Of a stretch of DNA of 64,000 bases, positions 32,065 to 40,611 are shown one piece after another. Source of the stretch: Leptofilum sp041748655 (GTDB taxonomy: Bacteria > Chloroflexota > Anaerolineae > Promineifilales > Promineifilaceae); assembly GCA_041748655.1 (NCBI GenBank), contig JBGTCV010000007.1, forward strand, positions 47,874 to 111,873, in the 5' to 3' direction. Under the pieces are notes generated by a model that was not told where the DNA came from, searched no databases, and was given only the letters and a program-made list of their open reading frames with translations. The translations under genes were made by a program, and so were the position numbers. Positions within the stretch are counted from its first letter, which is position 1. Each line of letters begins with the position of its first letter.

Positions 32065-34264
32065 TGCGCCAGAAAAAGAGGGCGGCAATGCCAGCCAGAA
32101 CGGCCGTTCCGGCGCTGGCAATAATGGCGGTGGTGCGACGGCTGCCACCTCGCGCCTTTCCACGCCCGCCCTTTACCGGCAGGGCCGCCTGCGCCTGACG
32201 CCGCACGTCGGCCAGCCTGACGGGATCATTGCGCAACTCATCGGCCAGGATACGCTTCTTGGCCAGATCCTCGTCCGTCAGGAAATGGTCGTGGCTGCGA
32301 ATGCCAGAAAGCTGCAGGCCATGCTTTTTGTAAAGGCGGTAAATCTCTTTGACACGCTCAATTTCGATGTTGCGGCCAAGGGTATAATCTTCGAAACGGC
32401 CGTCCAGCGCCAGCAGCGCTGTTTCTGCCAGGCAAGCATACGCCACCCCAGGCGGCAGGCCTATGTTCATGCCAAAATCAGGCTCGCCAGGCAGCAAAAT
32501 CTCGCCTGACTCAATCACCAGCACATCGGGCCGCAGCGCCGCCTCTTCTTCGGTGATGTCCGGCGGGCGGGCAATGTCGCAAATGACCGCACCCGGCTTG
32601 CACATCGTTATGTCAATAATTCGGGTATTGAGCGCCGTGGTGGTGGTGACGATGAGGTCGCAATCCCCCACGTAATCATCGGCCGTGGTGCTGAGGGTTA
32701 CTTTGGCTCCGGGCGTTTCCGCTTCAATGGTTTGTTTGAGGGCGATGAGTTTTTCCGGGCGCGGCGCTACCAACACAATATTCGGCACCGCCTGGGCCAG
32801 CAGGCGTGAGCAGACGGAGCCAATCGAACCGGTGGCCCCGATGACCATCACTTTGCCCTGGTGGGCATCGTCCAGGCTGTTGCCCATCTTCACCACCGCC
32901 TGTTTGGCCGTTTCCAGCGTAGCGGCAACGGTGAGGCTGTTGCCGGAGGTGATGGCGATATCCGCTTTTTGGGCGACGGTGATGCCCGCGTCACCCACGA
33001 CGGAAGTGAACGCCCCCAACCCCATCAGCCGCGCCCCGTACCGCTCCGCCATGCGCGAGGCGCGGATGAGCCGCCGGTAGACAAAGGCGGGGTCATGCCG
33101 CATCAGCTCGCGGGGGGTACCGCCAATAAACATTAAATACCCTTCTACTTTTTGTCCAGTTGTGGCGCTTTCAATGCCGGTGATGCGACCGCCGTACATG
33201 GGGGGCAGATAGGCGGCCACTCGCTCCACCAGCCGCTCTGGCAGGTAGCGGGTCCAGCGAAATTTGGGATGGGTGTAGATGAATCGGGTGGACAGGGGAT
33301 GAATAACAAAGGCAAATTTGTTGATGCCCGCCTCTTCTGGCTGCAAATATTGGATGCCAGGCTTCCAATCCATTTGGGCCATCAGGTTGAGGTAGGTGTT
33401 TTCGGTAAGGGCAGCTGTTTTGTCTGGGCGTAAAGCGACGAGACAGGCTTCGAAAACGGCCGCTCCCAAATGGGCCAGTTCGTGCCCCAGCGGCGGCATG
33501 GTGGTGACAATGGCGGAAACGCCGCGCTGGCGCAAATCGGCCACATCTGCCTCGGTGGCAGATTCTACAACCACGACTTTGCGCTTGAGCTGCTGTGGGG
33601 CATAACGGCGAATGCCGCCCATATCCCCGGCCAAAATATCGGCCCATTCAAACTGTTTGGGGCTGCGGGGTTGGGCGGGTTGGCCCGGCTGCGGAAAGAG
33701 GCGGCGAAACGGGTAGGCACGCAGCTGGTTCAGGGTGGGTTCGGCAGCGCGGGCCAGCGTTTCGGCGCTGCCCACGCCGGGCGCGGGCGGCAGGCCGAAG
33801 TAAACGATGGGGTCAGCGTAGCGCAGCTCTTCGGTATACTGCTCCAGCGCCTGGGCCAGGCCGCCGTGGTTCAGCCCTGGGGCCATCAGCACCCGCTTGC
33901 GCGACCAGATGCCGGGCTGGGCTTCGTCGGCCAGGCGAACTGCCCAGCGTTCCATCGCCGAACGCACGCCGGAGCCGTCTAGCACGGGGGTTTGCTGGGC
34001 AATGTTGAATAAAGGTTCAGCGGCAGGATGGGCGACTCTGGCTTTGCCCAGCCGCAACGTTTTGGCAATGCCGGTGAGGGCAACGGCCGTTACCGTCCCA
34101 TCCAGCGCTTTTATCTGGGCGGCCATCGTGTCTAAATTACCATCACAGCCTAGATGCTGAACAGCTATCTGACTGCCCAGAAGTTCAATTGTTTCTTCGG
34201 TTTCGGCCGTGCCGTGATAATGCAACACGGCAATTGTTGTCTTCAAGCCTGCTTGTTCCGCCAT
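32057..34264 (-). CDS. Acyl-ACP-reductase-like fusion with C-terminal membrane anchor
   Basis: The 735-residue protein has an unrecognised N-terminal half (about 1-310, with VAVLHYHG-type start and Rossmann-like alternation). A region resembling cyanobacterial long-chain acyl-ACP reductase follows (about 315-680): FVIHPL, GLGAFTSVVGD, ITSGNSLTVAATLE, VMVIGATGSIGSVCSRLL (nucleotide-binding Gly loop) and DYTLGRNIEIERVKEIYRLYKKHG. It ends in a basic linker and one membrane helix (IIASAGTAVLAGIAALFF). In cyanobacteria that enzyme reduces fatty acyl-ACP to aldehyde. I see no aldehyde-deformylating oxygenase nearby. A Cys in the position needed for thioester catalysis is not obvious to me. Function is inferred; a quinate/shikimate-type dehydrogenase fold is an alternative. 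Confidence 0.6.
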   Translation of the reverse strand: MAEQAGLKTTIAVLHYHGTAETEETIELLGSQIAVQHLGCDGNLDTMAAQIKALDGTVTAVALTGIAKTLRLGKARVAHPAAEPLFNIAQQTPVLDGSGVRSAMERWAVRLADEAQPGIWSRKRVLMAPGLNHGGLAQALEQYTEELRYADPIVYFGLPPAPGVGSAETLARAAEPTLNQLRAYPFRRLFPQPGQPAQPRSPKQFEWADILAGDMGGIRRYAPQQLKRKVVVVESATEADVADLRQRGVSAIVTTMPPLGHELAHLGAAVFEACLVALRPDKTAALTENTYLNLMAQMDWKPGIQYLQPEEAGINKFAFVIHPLSTRFIYTHPKFRWTRYLPERLVERVAAYLPPMYGGRITGIESATTGQKVEGYLMFIGGTPRELMRHDPAFVYRRLIRASRMAERYGARLMGLGAFTSVVGDAGITVAQKADIAITSGNSLTVAATLETAKQAVVKMGNSLDDAHQGKVMVIGATGSIGSVCSRLLAQAVPNIVLVAPRPEKLIALKQTIEAETPGAKVTLSTTADDYVGDCDLIVTTTTALNTRIIDITMCKPGAVICDIARPPDITEEEAALRPDVLVIESGEILLPGEPDFGMNIGLPPGVAYACLAETALLALDGRFEDYTLGRNIEIERVKEIYRLYKKHGLQLSGIRSHDHFLTDEDLAKKRILADELRNDPVRLADVRRQAQAALPVKGGRGKARGGSRRTTAIIASAGTAVLAGIAALFFWRKK

Positions 34265-34872
34265 AGGTGTACTCCTTTTCTCCTTTGCCTAAACCAAATT
34301 GTCTGTAGAAAAAAATGGGTCCATTTTTATATGGAGTGTTGAATTTGGGTGAAATGTGTCAAGCTGCGTTGGTGTTGCCTGATTATACTCACTTTATCAT
34401 ATTTTCCAGATCATCAGTTGTGGTAGAAACGGCCGTTTCCCCCACAAAAACAACAGGCGGCCATCAATCATCCAACCGGTATCAAAAAGGAGACGACACC
34501 AACTGTCGTTGACCACCATGAATGAAAATCAGCAGATTGGCGCATGATGCGCTTGCAGATTTAATCTGCGTTCATCCGCGTCCTATTTTCACAGGAGCTG
34601 TTTTGCGTAATCCTTCGGCAAACTCAACCTAGTTGAGCGGCTCAACACTTGTGGATTAAAAATTTATTTGGGTAATAAACTTGCCATGCTGAGGTCTTCC
34701 GAAGCATCCCACCCGCTTGATAACCAGTGAAACTTTGGTGTGGGAAAGGTTCTTGCCATGGGGTCCTTGCGGGATTCTTCACTTCGTTCAGAATGACAAC
34801 TACTCTTAAACTGCAATAGTTGAGCCGCTCAGGACAGGTTCTGTGGTTTTTTCAAGGCACTCAACGGCAGCT
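34265..34872. other. 608-bp gene-free stretch rich in small repeats
   Basis: It contains the promoter side of the minus-strand reductase-like gene, an ACGGCCGT palindrome (about 34430), an ATCTGCGTTCATCCGCGTCC motif (about 34570), a perfect GTTGAGCGGCTCAAC palindrome at 34632-34646, and a dispersed repeat at 34682-34798. No supported gene. Confidence 0.6.
34682..34798 (+). repeat. About 115-bp dispersed repeat, copy 1
   Basis: The stretch from CATGCTGAGGTCTTCCGAAG through CGCTTGATAACCAG and CTTGCCATGGGGTCCTTGCG to TTCAGAATGACA matches the complement of 63893-64000 over its whole length at clearly more than 70 percent identity. It has no coding capacity. Confidence 0.7.
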
Positions 34873-35952
34873 TTAGCAGATGCGGGGCAGCTGCTCGCCA
34901 ATTTGCATGGAGACCACGCGGGTGCCGCCGAGGCCGGTTTTGGCCACCAACATGCCGGAATGCTGCGCCACGACCTGCCCGATAACGGCCGTTTCCCGCC
35001 CCAATTCATGCGCCCGCATCACCGCCACTAAGTCGACTGCCTTCTCTGGCGGCACAATGGCCACCAGTTTCCCCTCATTGGCCACATAAATCGGGTCCAT
35101 CCCCAGCAGCTCGCAGGCGGAATGGACCGCCTGGTTCACCGGAATCTTCAGCTCGTCCAGCACAATGCCCACGCCGGAGCGCTGGGCAATCTCGTTCAGC
35201 GAGGAGGCAACGCCGCCCCGCGTGGGGTCGCGCAGCACATGAATTTCCGGGCAAACGTGCAGCATCTCGGCAATGAGGCCATTGAGAGCGGCCGTATCGC
35301 TGACAATCGGTGAATCAAACGCCAGCCCCTCGCGCACGCTCATAATCGCCATGCCGTGGTCGCCAATGGTACCGCTTAAAATGACAACATCCCCTGGCCG
35401 CGCCTGGTTTGGCCCAATCGCCAGCCCGGCGGGAATGATGCCAATGCCGCTGGTGTTGATGTAGACGCCATCCCCATGCCCCTTGTCTACCACCTTGGTG
35501 TCACCGGTAATGAGGCTGACCCCGGCCTTGGCCGCTGCCGCCGCCATGCTGTCCACAATGCGTCCCAAGTCGCTCATCGCCAGCCCCTCTTCGATGATGA
35601 AGCCTACGCTGAGGTAGAGTGGTTTAGCCCCGCTCATGCTGATGTCGTTGACGGTACCGTTAATGGCTAGATCGCCGATGTTGCCGCCGGGAAAGAAGAT
35701 GGGCTGCACCACAAAGGAGTCGGTGGACATGGCCAATCGGGAGCCTGGCAGGTCAAAAACGGCCGCATCGCCCAAATCTTCCAGCTGCTCATTGCGAAAG
35801 GCGGGCAAAAAAAGATGCTCCACCAGCTCCGCCGACAGCTTGCCGCCGCCACCATGCCCCATAATAATGTTGGGATAGCGGCGCAGCGGCATGGGACAAA
35901 CCCAGCCTTCAAAGTCTAAATCATTCGTCATGGTTTCTCTTTTCAAATTCAT
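34873..35952 (-). CDS. hypE: Hydrogenase maturation protein HypE
   Basis: HypE dehydrates the thiocarbamoyl group on its C-terminal Cys to thiocyanate, giving the cyanide ligands of the NiFe centre. The 359-residue protein has the PurM/AIR-synthase-like fold (IIMGHGGGGKLSAELVEHLFLPAF, DAAVFDLPGSRLAMSTDSFVV, VNDISMSGAKPLYLS, GDTKVVDKG) and ends in PRIC, the conserved Cys acceptor. ATG 35952 or ATG 35931 may be the start; the latter begins MTNDLDFEG. It is the last gene of the hypF-C-D-E operon, 151 nt after hypD, with a TTTGCG-type inverted repeat in the gap. Confidence 0.96.
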   Translation of the reverse strand: MNLKRETMTNDLDFEGWVCPMPLRRYPNIIMGHGGGGKLSAELVEHLFLPAFRNEQLEDLGDAAVFDLPGSRLAMSTDSFVVQPIFFPGGNIGDLAINGTVNDISMSGAKPLYLSVGFIIEEGLAMSDLGRIVDSMAAAAAKAGVSLITGDTKVVDKGHGDGVYINTSGIGIIPAGLAIGPNQARPGDVVILSGTIGDHGMAIMSVREGLAFDSPIVSDTAALNGLIAEMLHVCPEIHVLRDPTRGGVASSLNEIAQRSGVGIVLDELKIPVNQAVHSACELLGMDPIYVANEGKLVAIVPPEKAVDLVAVMRAHELGRETAVIGQVVAQHSGMLVAKTGLGGTRVVSMQIGEQLPRIC

Positions 35953-35999
35953 TCCTTCGGGAAGTTGTTCTGGTAGCGTTCAATGATTAAAAAATATGG

Positions 36000-36079
36000 A
36001 CGCAAAGGTGCAAAGCAATGGAAGAAAGTATTAAACAGAACTTTCTTTGCGCCCTTCTGCCCTTTGCGTTCTTTGCGTT
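36000..36079. repeat. TTTGCG-type inverted repeat, copy 1
   Basis: ACGCAAAGGTGCAAAG at the left mirrors CTTTGCGTTCTTTGCGTT at the right. Related inverted repeats occur at 40079-40137 and 58439-58499. It lies in the hypD-hypE gap. Confidence 0.65.
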
Positions 36080-36103
36080 AAATTTTCCTGAACGATTCCA
36101 ATT

Positions 36104-37219
36104 TTAGTCGGCCACGGCCACATTTTCCAGAGAGATGAAACGGCCGTATTGATAATAAGCCGCGCACGCCCCCTCGCTGGAAACCATCGTGGCCCCCAGC
36201 GGATTGCGCGGGGTGCATTCCTGACCAAAAGCGGCGCACTCGTTCGGCTTGATCATCCCTTGCAGCACTTCACCGCTGCGGCACAGCGCCGATTCGCGGG
36301 TTTCGATATGACCCACGTCGAAGCGGATCGAGGCATCAAACTCCTGGTAGGCCGGGCTGAGTTCCCAGCCGCTTTGGGGAATGAGGCCAATGCCGCGCCA
36401 CTGCCGGTCGGTTACGGTGAAGACATCGGCCAACATTTTTTGGGCGGGGGCGTTGCCCGCTTCATTGACGGCGCGGGGGTAGGCGTTTTCGACTTCGTAA
36501 CGGCCGTTTTCCAACTGCGCCACCGTCCGCCGAATCCCTTCCAGCACGTCCAGCGGCTCAAAACCGGTCACCACAATTGGCACCCGGTACTTTTCGGCAA
36601 TGGGCCCATACTGCCAATAGCCCATCACGCTGCACACGTGCCCTGCCGCCAAAAACGCCTGCACCCGGTTGCTAGGCGACTGCAAAATCGCCTCAATCGC
36701 CGGGGGCACCAGTACGTGCGACACCAGCATGGAGAAGTTCTTCAGATTTTGCTGCTTCGCCTGGAAAACAGCCATCGCGTTGGCCGGGGCCGTTGTTTCA
36801 AAGCCGATGCCAAAGAAGACCACCTCTTTGTCTGGATTTTCGCGGGCGATCTTCACTGCGTCCAGCGGCGAATAGACGATGCGCACATCACCGCCCTCGC
36901 TTTTGATGCGGAACAAATCTTTCTCGCTGCCAGGCACGCGCAGCATGTCGCCAAAGGAGCAAAAGATGACATTGGGATGGGCGGCAATGGCCAGCGCCTT
37001 GTCAATCATCCCCAGCGGCGTAACGCAGACCGGGCAGCCGGGACCATGAATCATTTCGATGGTGTCGGGCAAAAGCTGGTCGATGCCGTTGCGAATGATG
37101 GAATGGGTTTGCCCGCCGCACACCTCCATCATGACCCATTTGCGCGTGGCCAGCTGGGCAATCTCGTCGAACAGCCGTCGCGCCAGCGCCGGATCGCGAA
37201 ACTCATCTAAATATTTCAT
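36104..37219 (-). CDS. hypD: Hydrogenase maturation protein HypD
   Basis: HypD carries a [4Fe-4S] cluster and, with HypC, forms the scaffold on which the Fe(CN)2CO unit is built. The 371-residue sequence shows KYLDEFRDPALARRL, the redox motif MEVCGGQTHSIIRNG, the GPGCPVC motif, GFETTAP and a Cys-rich C-terminus (ALCRSGEVLQGMIKPNECAAFGQECTPRNPLG) that binds the cluster. Start ATG overlaps the hypC stop by 4 nt. Confidence 0.97.
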   Translation of the reverse strand: MKYLDEFRDPALARRLFDEIAQLATRKWVMMEVCGGQTHSIIRNGIDQLLPDTIEMIHGPGCPVCVTPLGMIDKALAIAAHPNVIFCSFGDMLRVPGSEKDLFRIKSEGGDVRIVYSPLDAVKIARENPDKEVVFFGIGFETTAPANAMAVFQAKQQNLKNFSMLVSHVLVPPAIEAILQSPSNRVQAFLAAGHVCSVMGYWQYGPIAEKYRVPIVVTGFEPLDVLEGIRRTVAQLENGRYEVENAYPRAVNEAGNAPAQKMLADVFTVTDRQWRGIGLIPQSGWELSPAYQEFDASIRFDVGHIETRESALCRSGEVLQGMIKPNECAAFGQECTPRNPLGATMVSSEGACAAYYQYGRFISLENVAVAD

Positions 37220-37515
37220 GCCAGATGCTCCTCATCTGCCAACAGTCCCTCGCTGGCCAACAGTTCCTCGTCGGCCAGGAGTTCCTCTTGCAGCACCCCC
37301 ATCTCGTTGAACAGGGCCAACGTTTCCAGGGCAGATGCTTCATCCAGCTTGGTAATGGCAAAACCAACGTGGATGATGGTGTAGTCGCCCAGCTCAATAT
37401 CAGGCAGGTAGGCCAGGCAGACTTCCTTCTGGATGCCGCTAAAATCGACCTTACCCATGCGGGTGCCGCCTGTTTCGTAAATTTCCACTACTTTTCCCGG
37501 AATGCCTAAGCACAT
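37216..37515 (-). CDS. hypC: Hydrogenase maturation chaperone HypC with acidic tail
   Basis: HypC begins MCLGIPGKVVEI, with the essential Cys2 after the initiator Met, and has DYTIIHVGFAI as in the family. It carries the iron unit from HypD to the hydrogenase large subunit. Normal HypC is about 75-90 residues; this one is 99 and ends in a degenerate acidic repeat (EELLADEELLASEGLLADEE). It overlaps hypD by 4 nt and lies 64 nt after hypF. Confidence 0.95.
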   Translation of the reverse strand: MCLGIPGKVVEIYETGGTRMGKVDFSGIQKEVCLAYLPDIELGDYTIIHVGFAITKLDEASALETLALFNEMGVLQEELLADEELLASEGLLADEEHLA

Positions 37516-37579
37516 ATCATGCCTCCGTATTTAAACTAAGAGACCACAGAGATTTTAGAGATTTTTCTCTGGGGCCTTT

Positions 37580-40024
37580 TCAAATAGATCCAATCATAAT
37601 CTGTCCCAGGGCCAGCCCGCCATCATTGGGGGGCACCAGGCGATGGGTCAGGATTTCGAAATTGTGTTGGTATAGGCGGCGAACGGCCGTTTCCAACAGA
37701 TACACATTCTGAAACACACCGCCGCTCAGGGCCACCTGGTTCAGCCCGTGCTGCTGCCGCATCTGCAAACTGAGCTGCACGATGAGATCGGTTACAGCGT
37801 TGTGAAATTTGGCGGCGATAACGGCCGTTGCCAACCCCGACCGCATATCCTCTACAATATCTGCCAAAACGGGCGCGGCGTCAACTATTTCCCCGTCTAA
37901 AGCAAAGCCATACTGCGCGGTAACGCCCGATGCGGCCACCACTTCCAGCTCAATCGCCGCCTGCCCCTCATACGTCACCACCTGGCGAATGCCCAATAGG
38001 GCGGCCACGGCATCGAACAGCCGACCCAAACTGCTGGTGGGCACGCTGTTGATTTCCCTTTCCAACATCTGCCGCAAGACGCGCCGCTCTGTTTCCGGGC
38101 AGGCCGCCACGCAGGGCAGCGCTTCATCCCAGGGCAGCCCGGCGGCGTGCAGGTGGGCCAGCGCCAGGCGATACGGCCGTTTCACCGACACATCTCCACC
38201 CACCAACGGTACATATTTTAGATGGGCCGCTCGGGTAAAACCATGATAATCAGCCAGCAGCAGCTCGCCGCCCCAGATGGCTCCGTCCGTGCCGTAGCCG
38301 GTGCCATCGAAGCTGAAGCCGATCACCGGCTGACGGCCGTCCAGCCGATGCTCGGCCATGAGGCTGGCGATGTGGGCGTGATGATGCTGTACGGCCACCA
38401 CGGGCAGGCCGGTCTGTTCCTGTGCCCAGCGGGTGGAAAGGTAGCCGGGATGCAAATCACACACCAGCCGCTCTGGCTGGGTGCGGAAGAGGGCTTTGTA
38501 GTGGGAAACGGCCGTAGTGAAAGCGTCCAGCGTCTCCAAATTTTCCATATCACCAATGTGTTGGCTCATATAGCCGTATTCACCTTTAGCCAGGCAGAAG
38601 GTGCTTTTCAGCTCGCCGCCCACTGCCAGCGTCGGCGGCACGGCAAAGGGGAGCTTCACAGGAAACGGCGCGTAGCCGCGTGAACGGCGGAGCGGAAGAC
38701 AGTATTCAGTGTTCAGTGGCCAGTGTTCAGCAGCCAATTCACTTATTCCTGAATACTGCTCACTGATTACTGAATACTGCCCTCTAACCACCCGCACCAC
38801 GGAGTCATCGCAACGGCCGTAAATATCCCGGTTGTGCATCAAAAAAGCGTCGGCCAGGGTGGCCAGCCGGTCGCGGGCTTCGTCGTTGTCCTTAACGATG
38901 GGTTCGCTGCTGTAGTTGGCGGAGGTCATGATGAGAAGTGGCAGGTGGCTGGTGGCGAGTGGCTGGTGGGCATCAAGCAGCAGGTAGTGGAGCGGGGTGT
39001 AGGGGAGCATGACGCCGATGGTGCTGCTGCCAGGGGCGACGAGAGGGGAGAGGGCGTGGTTTTCTTTGGGGTGGAGGAGCAGAATCGGCCGTTCTTTACT
39101 TGTCAGCAGCGCTTCTTCCGCTGCCGACAGCTGGGCAAACTGGCGCACCGTGGCCACATCGCGGGCCATCACGGCAAACGGCTTGTCCACCCGCCCCTTG
39201 CGCTCGCGCAGCGTCGCCAACGCAGCATCATTGGTGGCATCACATGCCAGATGAAAGCCGCCCAGCCCTTTCACCGCCACTACCTTGCCCGCCGCCAGCA
39301 GCCTCCTCGCCTCCCCAATCGCTCCCTCACCCGCCACCGAATATCGACCACCGATTCCTGAATCCTGATTACCGCCTACTGATAACTGTTTACTGTTTAC
39401 TGAATACCGGTCACTGACTTCCAGCCAGACAGAAGGCCCGCACACCGCACAAGCATTCGGCTGGGCGTGAAAACGGCGGTCCAGCGGATTGTCGTACTCC
39501 GCCTGGCAGTTGGGGCACATGGTAAATTGGGCCATCGTGGTCAGGGGGCGGTCATACGGAATATCTTTGATGATGGTGAAGCGAGGGCCACAGTTGGTGC
39601 AGTTGATGAACGGGTAGCGGTAGCGCCGGTTTTGCGGATCAAACAGCTCGCGGCGGCAATCGTCGCACAGGCAAATGTCGGGCGAGATGAGGGTGTTGGC
39701 GGCGGCCTGCGCCTGGCTGTGGACGATGACAAAGTCGGCGCTGCCCTGGACGGGTAGATCATCTGTTGTGATCTGTTCGATGTGGGCCAGGGGTGGGGGA
39801 TGGTGGCTGAGGTCGTGTTGGAAGTGGGCAACGGCCGTTTCCATTCCCTCAACTTCCACAAATACCCCGCCACTATCATTGCCCACAAAGCCTGTCAGCC
39901 CGTGCTTCTGAGCCAACCCAAAGACAAACGGCCGAAATCCAACGCCCTGCACCACGCCACTCACCGTCAAGCGGCAGCGCGTAAGAGATGCGGTAGGTGA
40001 TGCAGAAGCCATTTTTTCAACCAT
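37580..40024 (-). CDS. hypF: Carbamoyltransferase HypF with two in-frame repeat insertions
   Basis: HypF makes the carbamoyl group that becomes the CN ligand. The 814-residue protein has an acylphosphatase domain (VSGVVQGVGFRPFVFGLA), two zinc fingers (CDDC...CTNC, CPNC...CAVC), a YrdC-like domain (VVAVKGLGGFHLACDA, KGRVDKPFAVMARD) and a Kae1-like domain (VQHHHAHIASLMAE, GFSFDGTGYGTDGAIWGGE, LSGGVFQNVYL). Two stretches do not belong to the family: about residues 201-226 and 411-441. Both are Ser/Tyr/Gln-rich (RYSVNSKQLSV; QYSVISEQYSGISE) and are encoded by TCAGTATTCAGT-type repeats. Catalytic motifs remain intact. It starts the hyp operon. Confidence 0.95.
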   Translation of the reverse strand: MVEKMASASPTASLTRCRLTVSGVVQGVGFRPFVFGLAQKHGLTGFVGNDSGGVFVEVEGMETAVAHFQHDLSHHPPPLAHIEQITTDDLPVQGSADFVIVHSQAQAAANTLISPDICLCDDCRRELFDPQNRRYRYPFINCTNCGPRFTIIKDIPYDRPLTTMAQFTMCPNCQAEYDNPLDRRFHAQPNACAVCGPSVWLEVSDRYSVNSKQLSVGGNQDSGIGGRYSVAGEGAIGEARRLLAAGKVVAVKGLGGFHLACDATNDAALATLRERKGRVDKPFAVMARDVATVRQFAQLSAAEEALLTSKERPILLLHPKENHALSPLVAPGSSTIGVMLPYTPLHYLLLDAHQPLATSHLPLLIMTSANYSSEPIVKDNDEARDRLATLADAFLMHNRDIYGRCDDSVVRVVRGQYSVISEQYSGISELAAEHWPLNTEYCLPLRRSRGYAPFPVKLPFAVPPTLAVGGELKSTFCLAKGEYGYMSQHIGDMENLETLDAFTTAVSHYKALFRTQPERLVCDLHPGYLSTRWAQEQTGLPVVAVQHHHAHIASLMAEHRLDGRQPVIGFSFDGTGYGTDGAIWGGELLLADYHGFTRAAHLKYVPLVGGDVSVKRPYRLALAHLHAAGLPWDEALPCVAACPETERRVLRQMLEREINSVPTSSLGRLFDAVAALLGIRQVVTYEGQAAIELEVVAASGVTAQYGFALDGEIVDAAPVLADIVEDMRSGLATAVIAAKFHNAVTDLIVQLSLQMRQQHGLNQVALSGGVFQNVYLLETAVRRLYQHNFEILTHRLVPPNDGGLALGQIMIGSI
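38697..38790. repeat. TCAGTATTCAGT-type repeat inside hypF (second insertion)
   Basis: Units such as AGTATTCAGTGTTCAGTGGC and the complementary CTGAATACTGCTCACTGATT form an imperfect inverted repeat. The same unit type makes up the 53096-53194 spacer and the other hypF insertion. It splits the usual VVRVV...LPLRRSRGYAP segment of HypF. Confidence 0.7.
39345..39420. repeat. TCAGTATTCAGT-type repeat inside hypF (first insertion)
   Basis: Units like ATTCCTGAATCCTGATTACC, ACTGATAACTGTTTACTG and ACTGAATACCGGTCACTGAC run here. They encode the Ser/Tyr-rich linker between the second zinc finger and the YrdC-like domain. Confidence 0.65.
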
Positions 40025-40078
40025 GCTCGTGATTTTTGTACAGATACCCTAACCTGGACAAGCCAGAACCAATTTTCT

Positions 40079-40137
40079 CGCGCAGAGGCGCAAAAGCGCG
40101 AAGGAGAAAACCTCAGCGTCTCTGCGTCTTTGCGCGA
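40079..40137. repeat. TTTGCG-type inverted repeat, copy 2
   Basis: TCGCGCAGAGGCGCAAAAGC at the left mirrors GCGTCTCTGCGTCTTTGCGC at the right. It is of the same type as 36000-36079 and 58439-58499. Confidence 0.6.
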
Positions 40138-40531
40138 CTATTCTTGCACACTGTACAAGAATCTGGCTGATGTACTAAAACAGTTCACCGCGTGAGGGCA
40201 GCGGTGCGTTTTCTCTTCTATGCAAAAGGGTAAGCCCTCTTTACTTATCTTACCACAATCTGCCAGCCCCCCACCACGGAGACGCCCGGGCCCAGCGGAA
40301 ACACCGGCAAAGTTTACCTGCTCATTCCCGCAGATATGTAAAAACCCGCGGCACACCAAAAGGTCATGTGGCCATCCATTTGGTTACATACCTTAATTTA
40401 TATCTGTCTTGTATAACCAGGTAGATGCTGTTAGTGCCTCTCTCCGTTAATATTAAACCAGGGATGAGTTATTGGCAGCAGTCGGCTTTCTTTAAATCAT
40501 CCCCTATTTGAATCCCTGTGGAGACCCCAAG

Positions 40532-40587
40532 ATTTTCCCGGAAACTCCATGAGTGATTACAGTGGCGGGGGCAATTGCCGGGAAAAT
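40532..40587 (+). promoter_or_regulatory. Paired structured leader motif, copy 1
   Basis: A 56-nt segment closed by ATTTTCCCGG and CCGGGAAAAT contains ATG...ATTA and AGTGGC blocks. It ends 24 nt before the PRC-barrel start. Copy 2 at 41141-41195 lies upstream of topoisomerase IB in the same orientation at about 75 percent identity. Conserved closing stem, variable interior and location suggest a cis-acting RNA or operator. I do not recognise a known riboswitch. Confidence 0.5.
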
Positions 40588-40611
40588 GAAGAAACCAAAG
40601 GAGTATGAATA

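Larger units (their letters stand above)
40025..40611. other. 587-bp gene-free stretch with repeats
   Basis: It lies between divergent hypF and the PRC-barrel gene. It holds CTAACCTGGACAAGCCAGAAC (40049-40069, repeated at 42429-42449 with one change), a TTTGCG-type inverted repeat (40079-40137), an ATTCTTG...CAAGAAT hairpin (about 40140-40162) and the structured motif at 40532-40587. A 73-codon minus-strand frame here looks accidental. Confidence 0.55.

Noticed and set aside
38697..39420. hypF as a pseudogene because of inserted repeats
   Set aside because: The frame is open throughout and all catalytic and zinc motifs are intact, so it is kept as a working gene with unusual linkers.
40138..40359. 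73-codon frame on the minus strand between hypF and the PRC-barrel gene
   Set aside because: No ribosome-binding site, composition unlike neighbours, and it runs through a hairpin repeat; it looks accidental.
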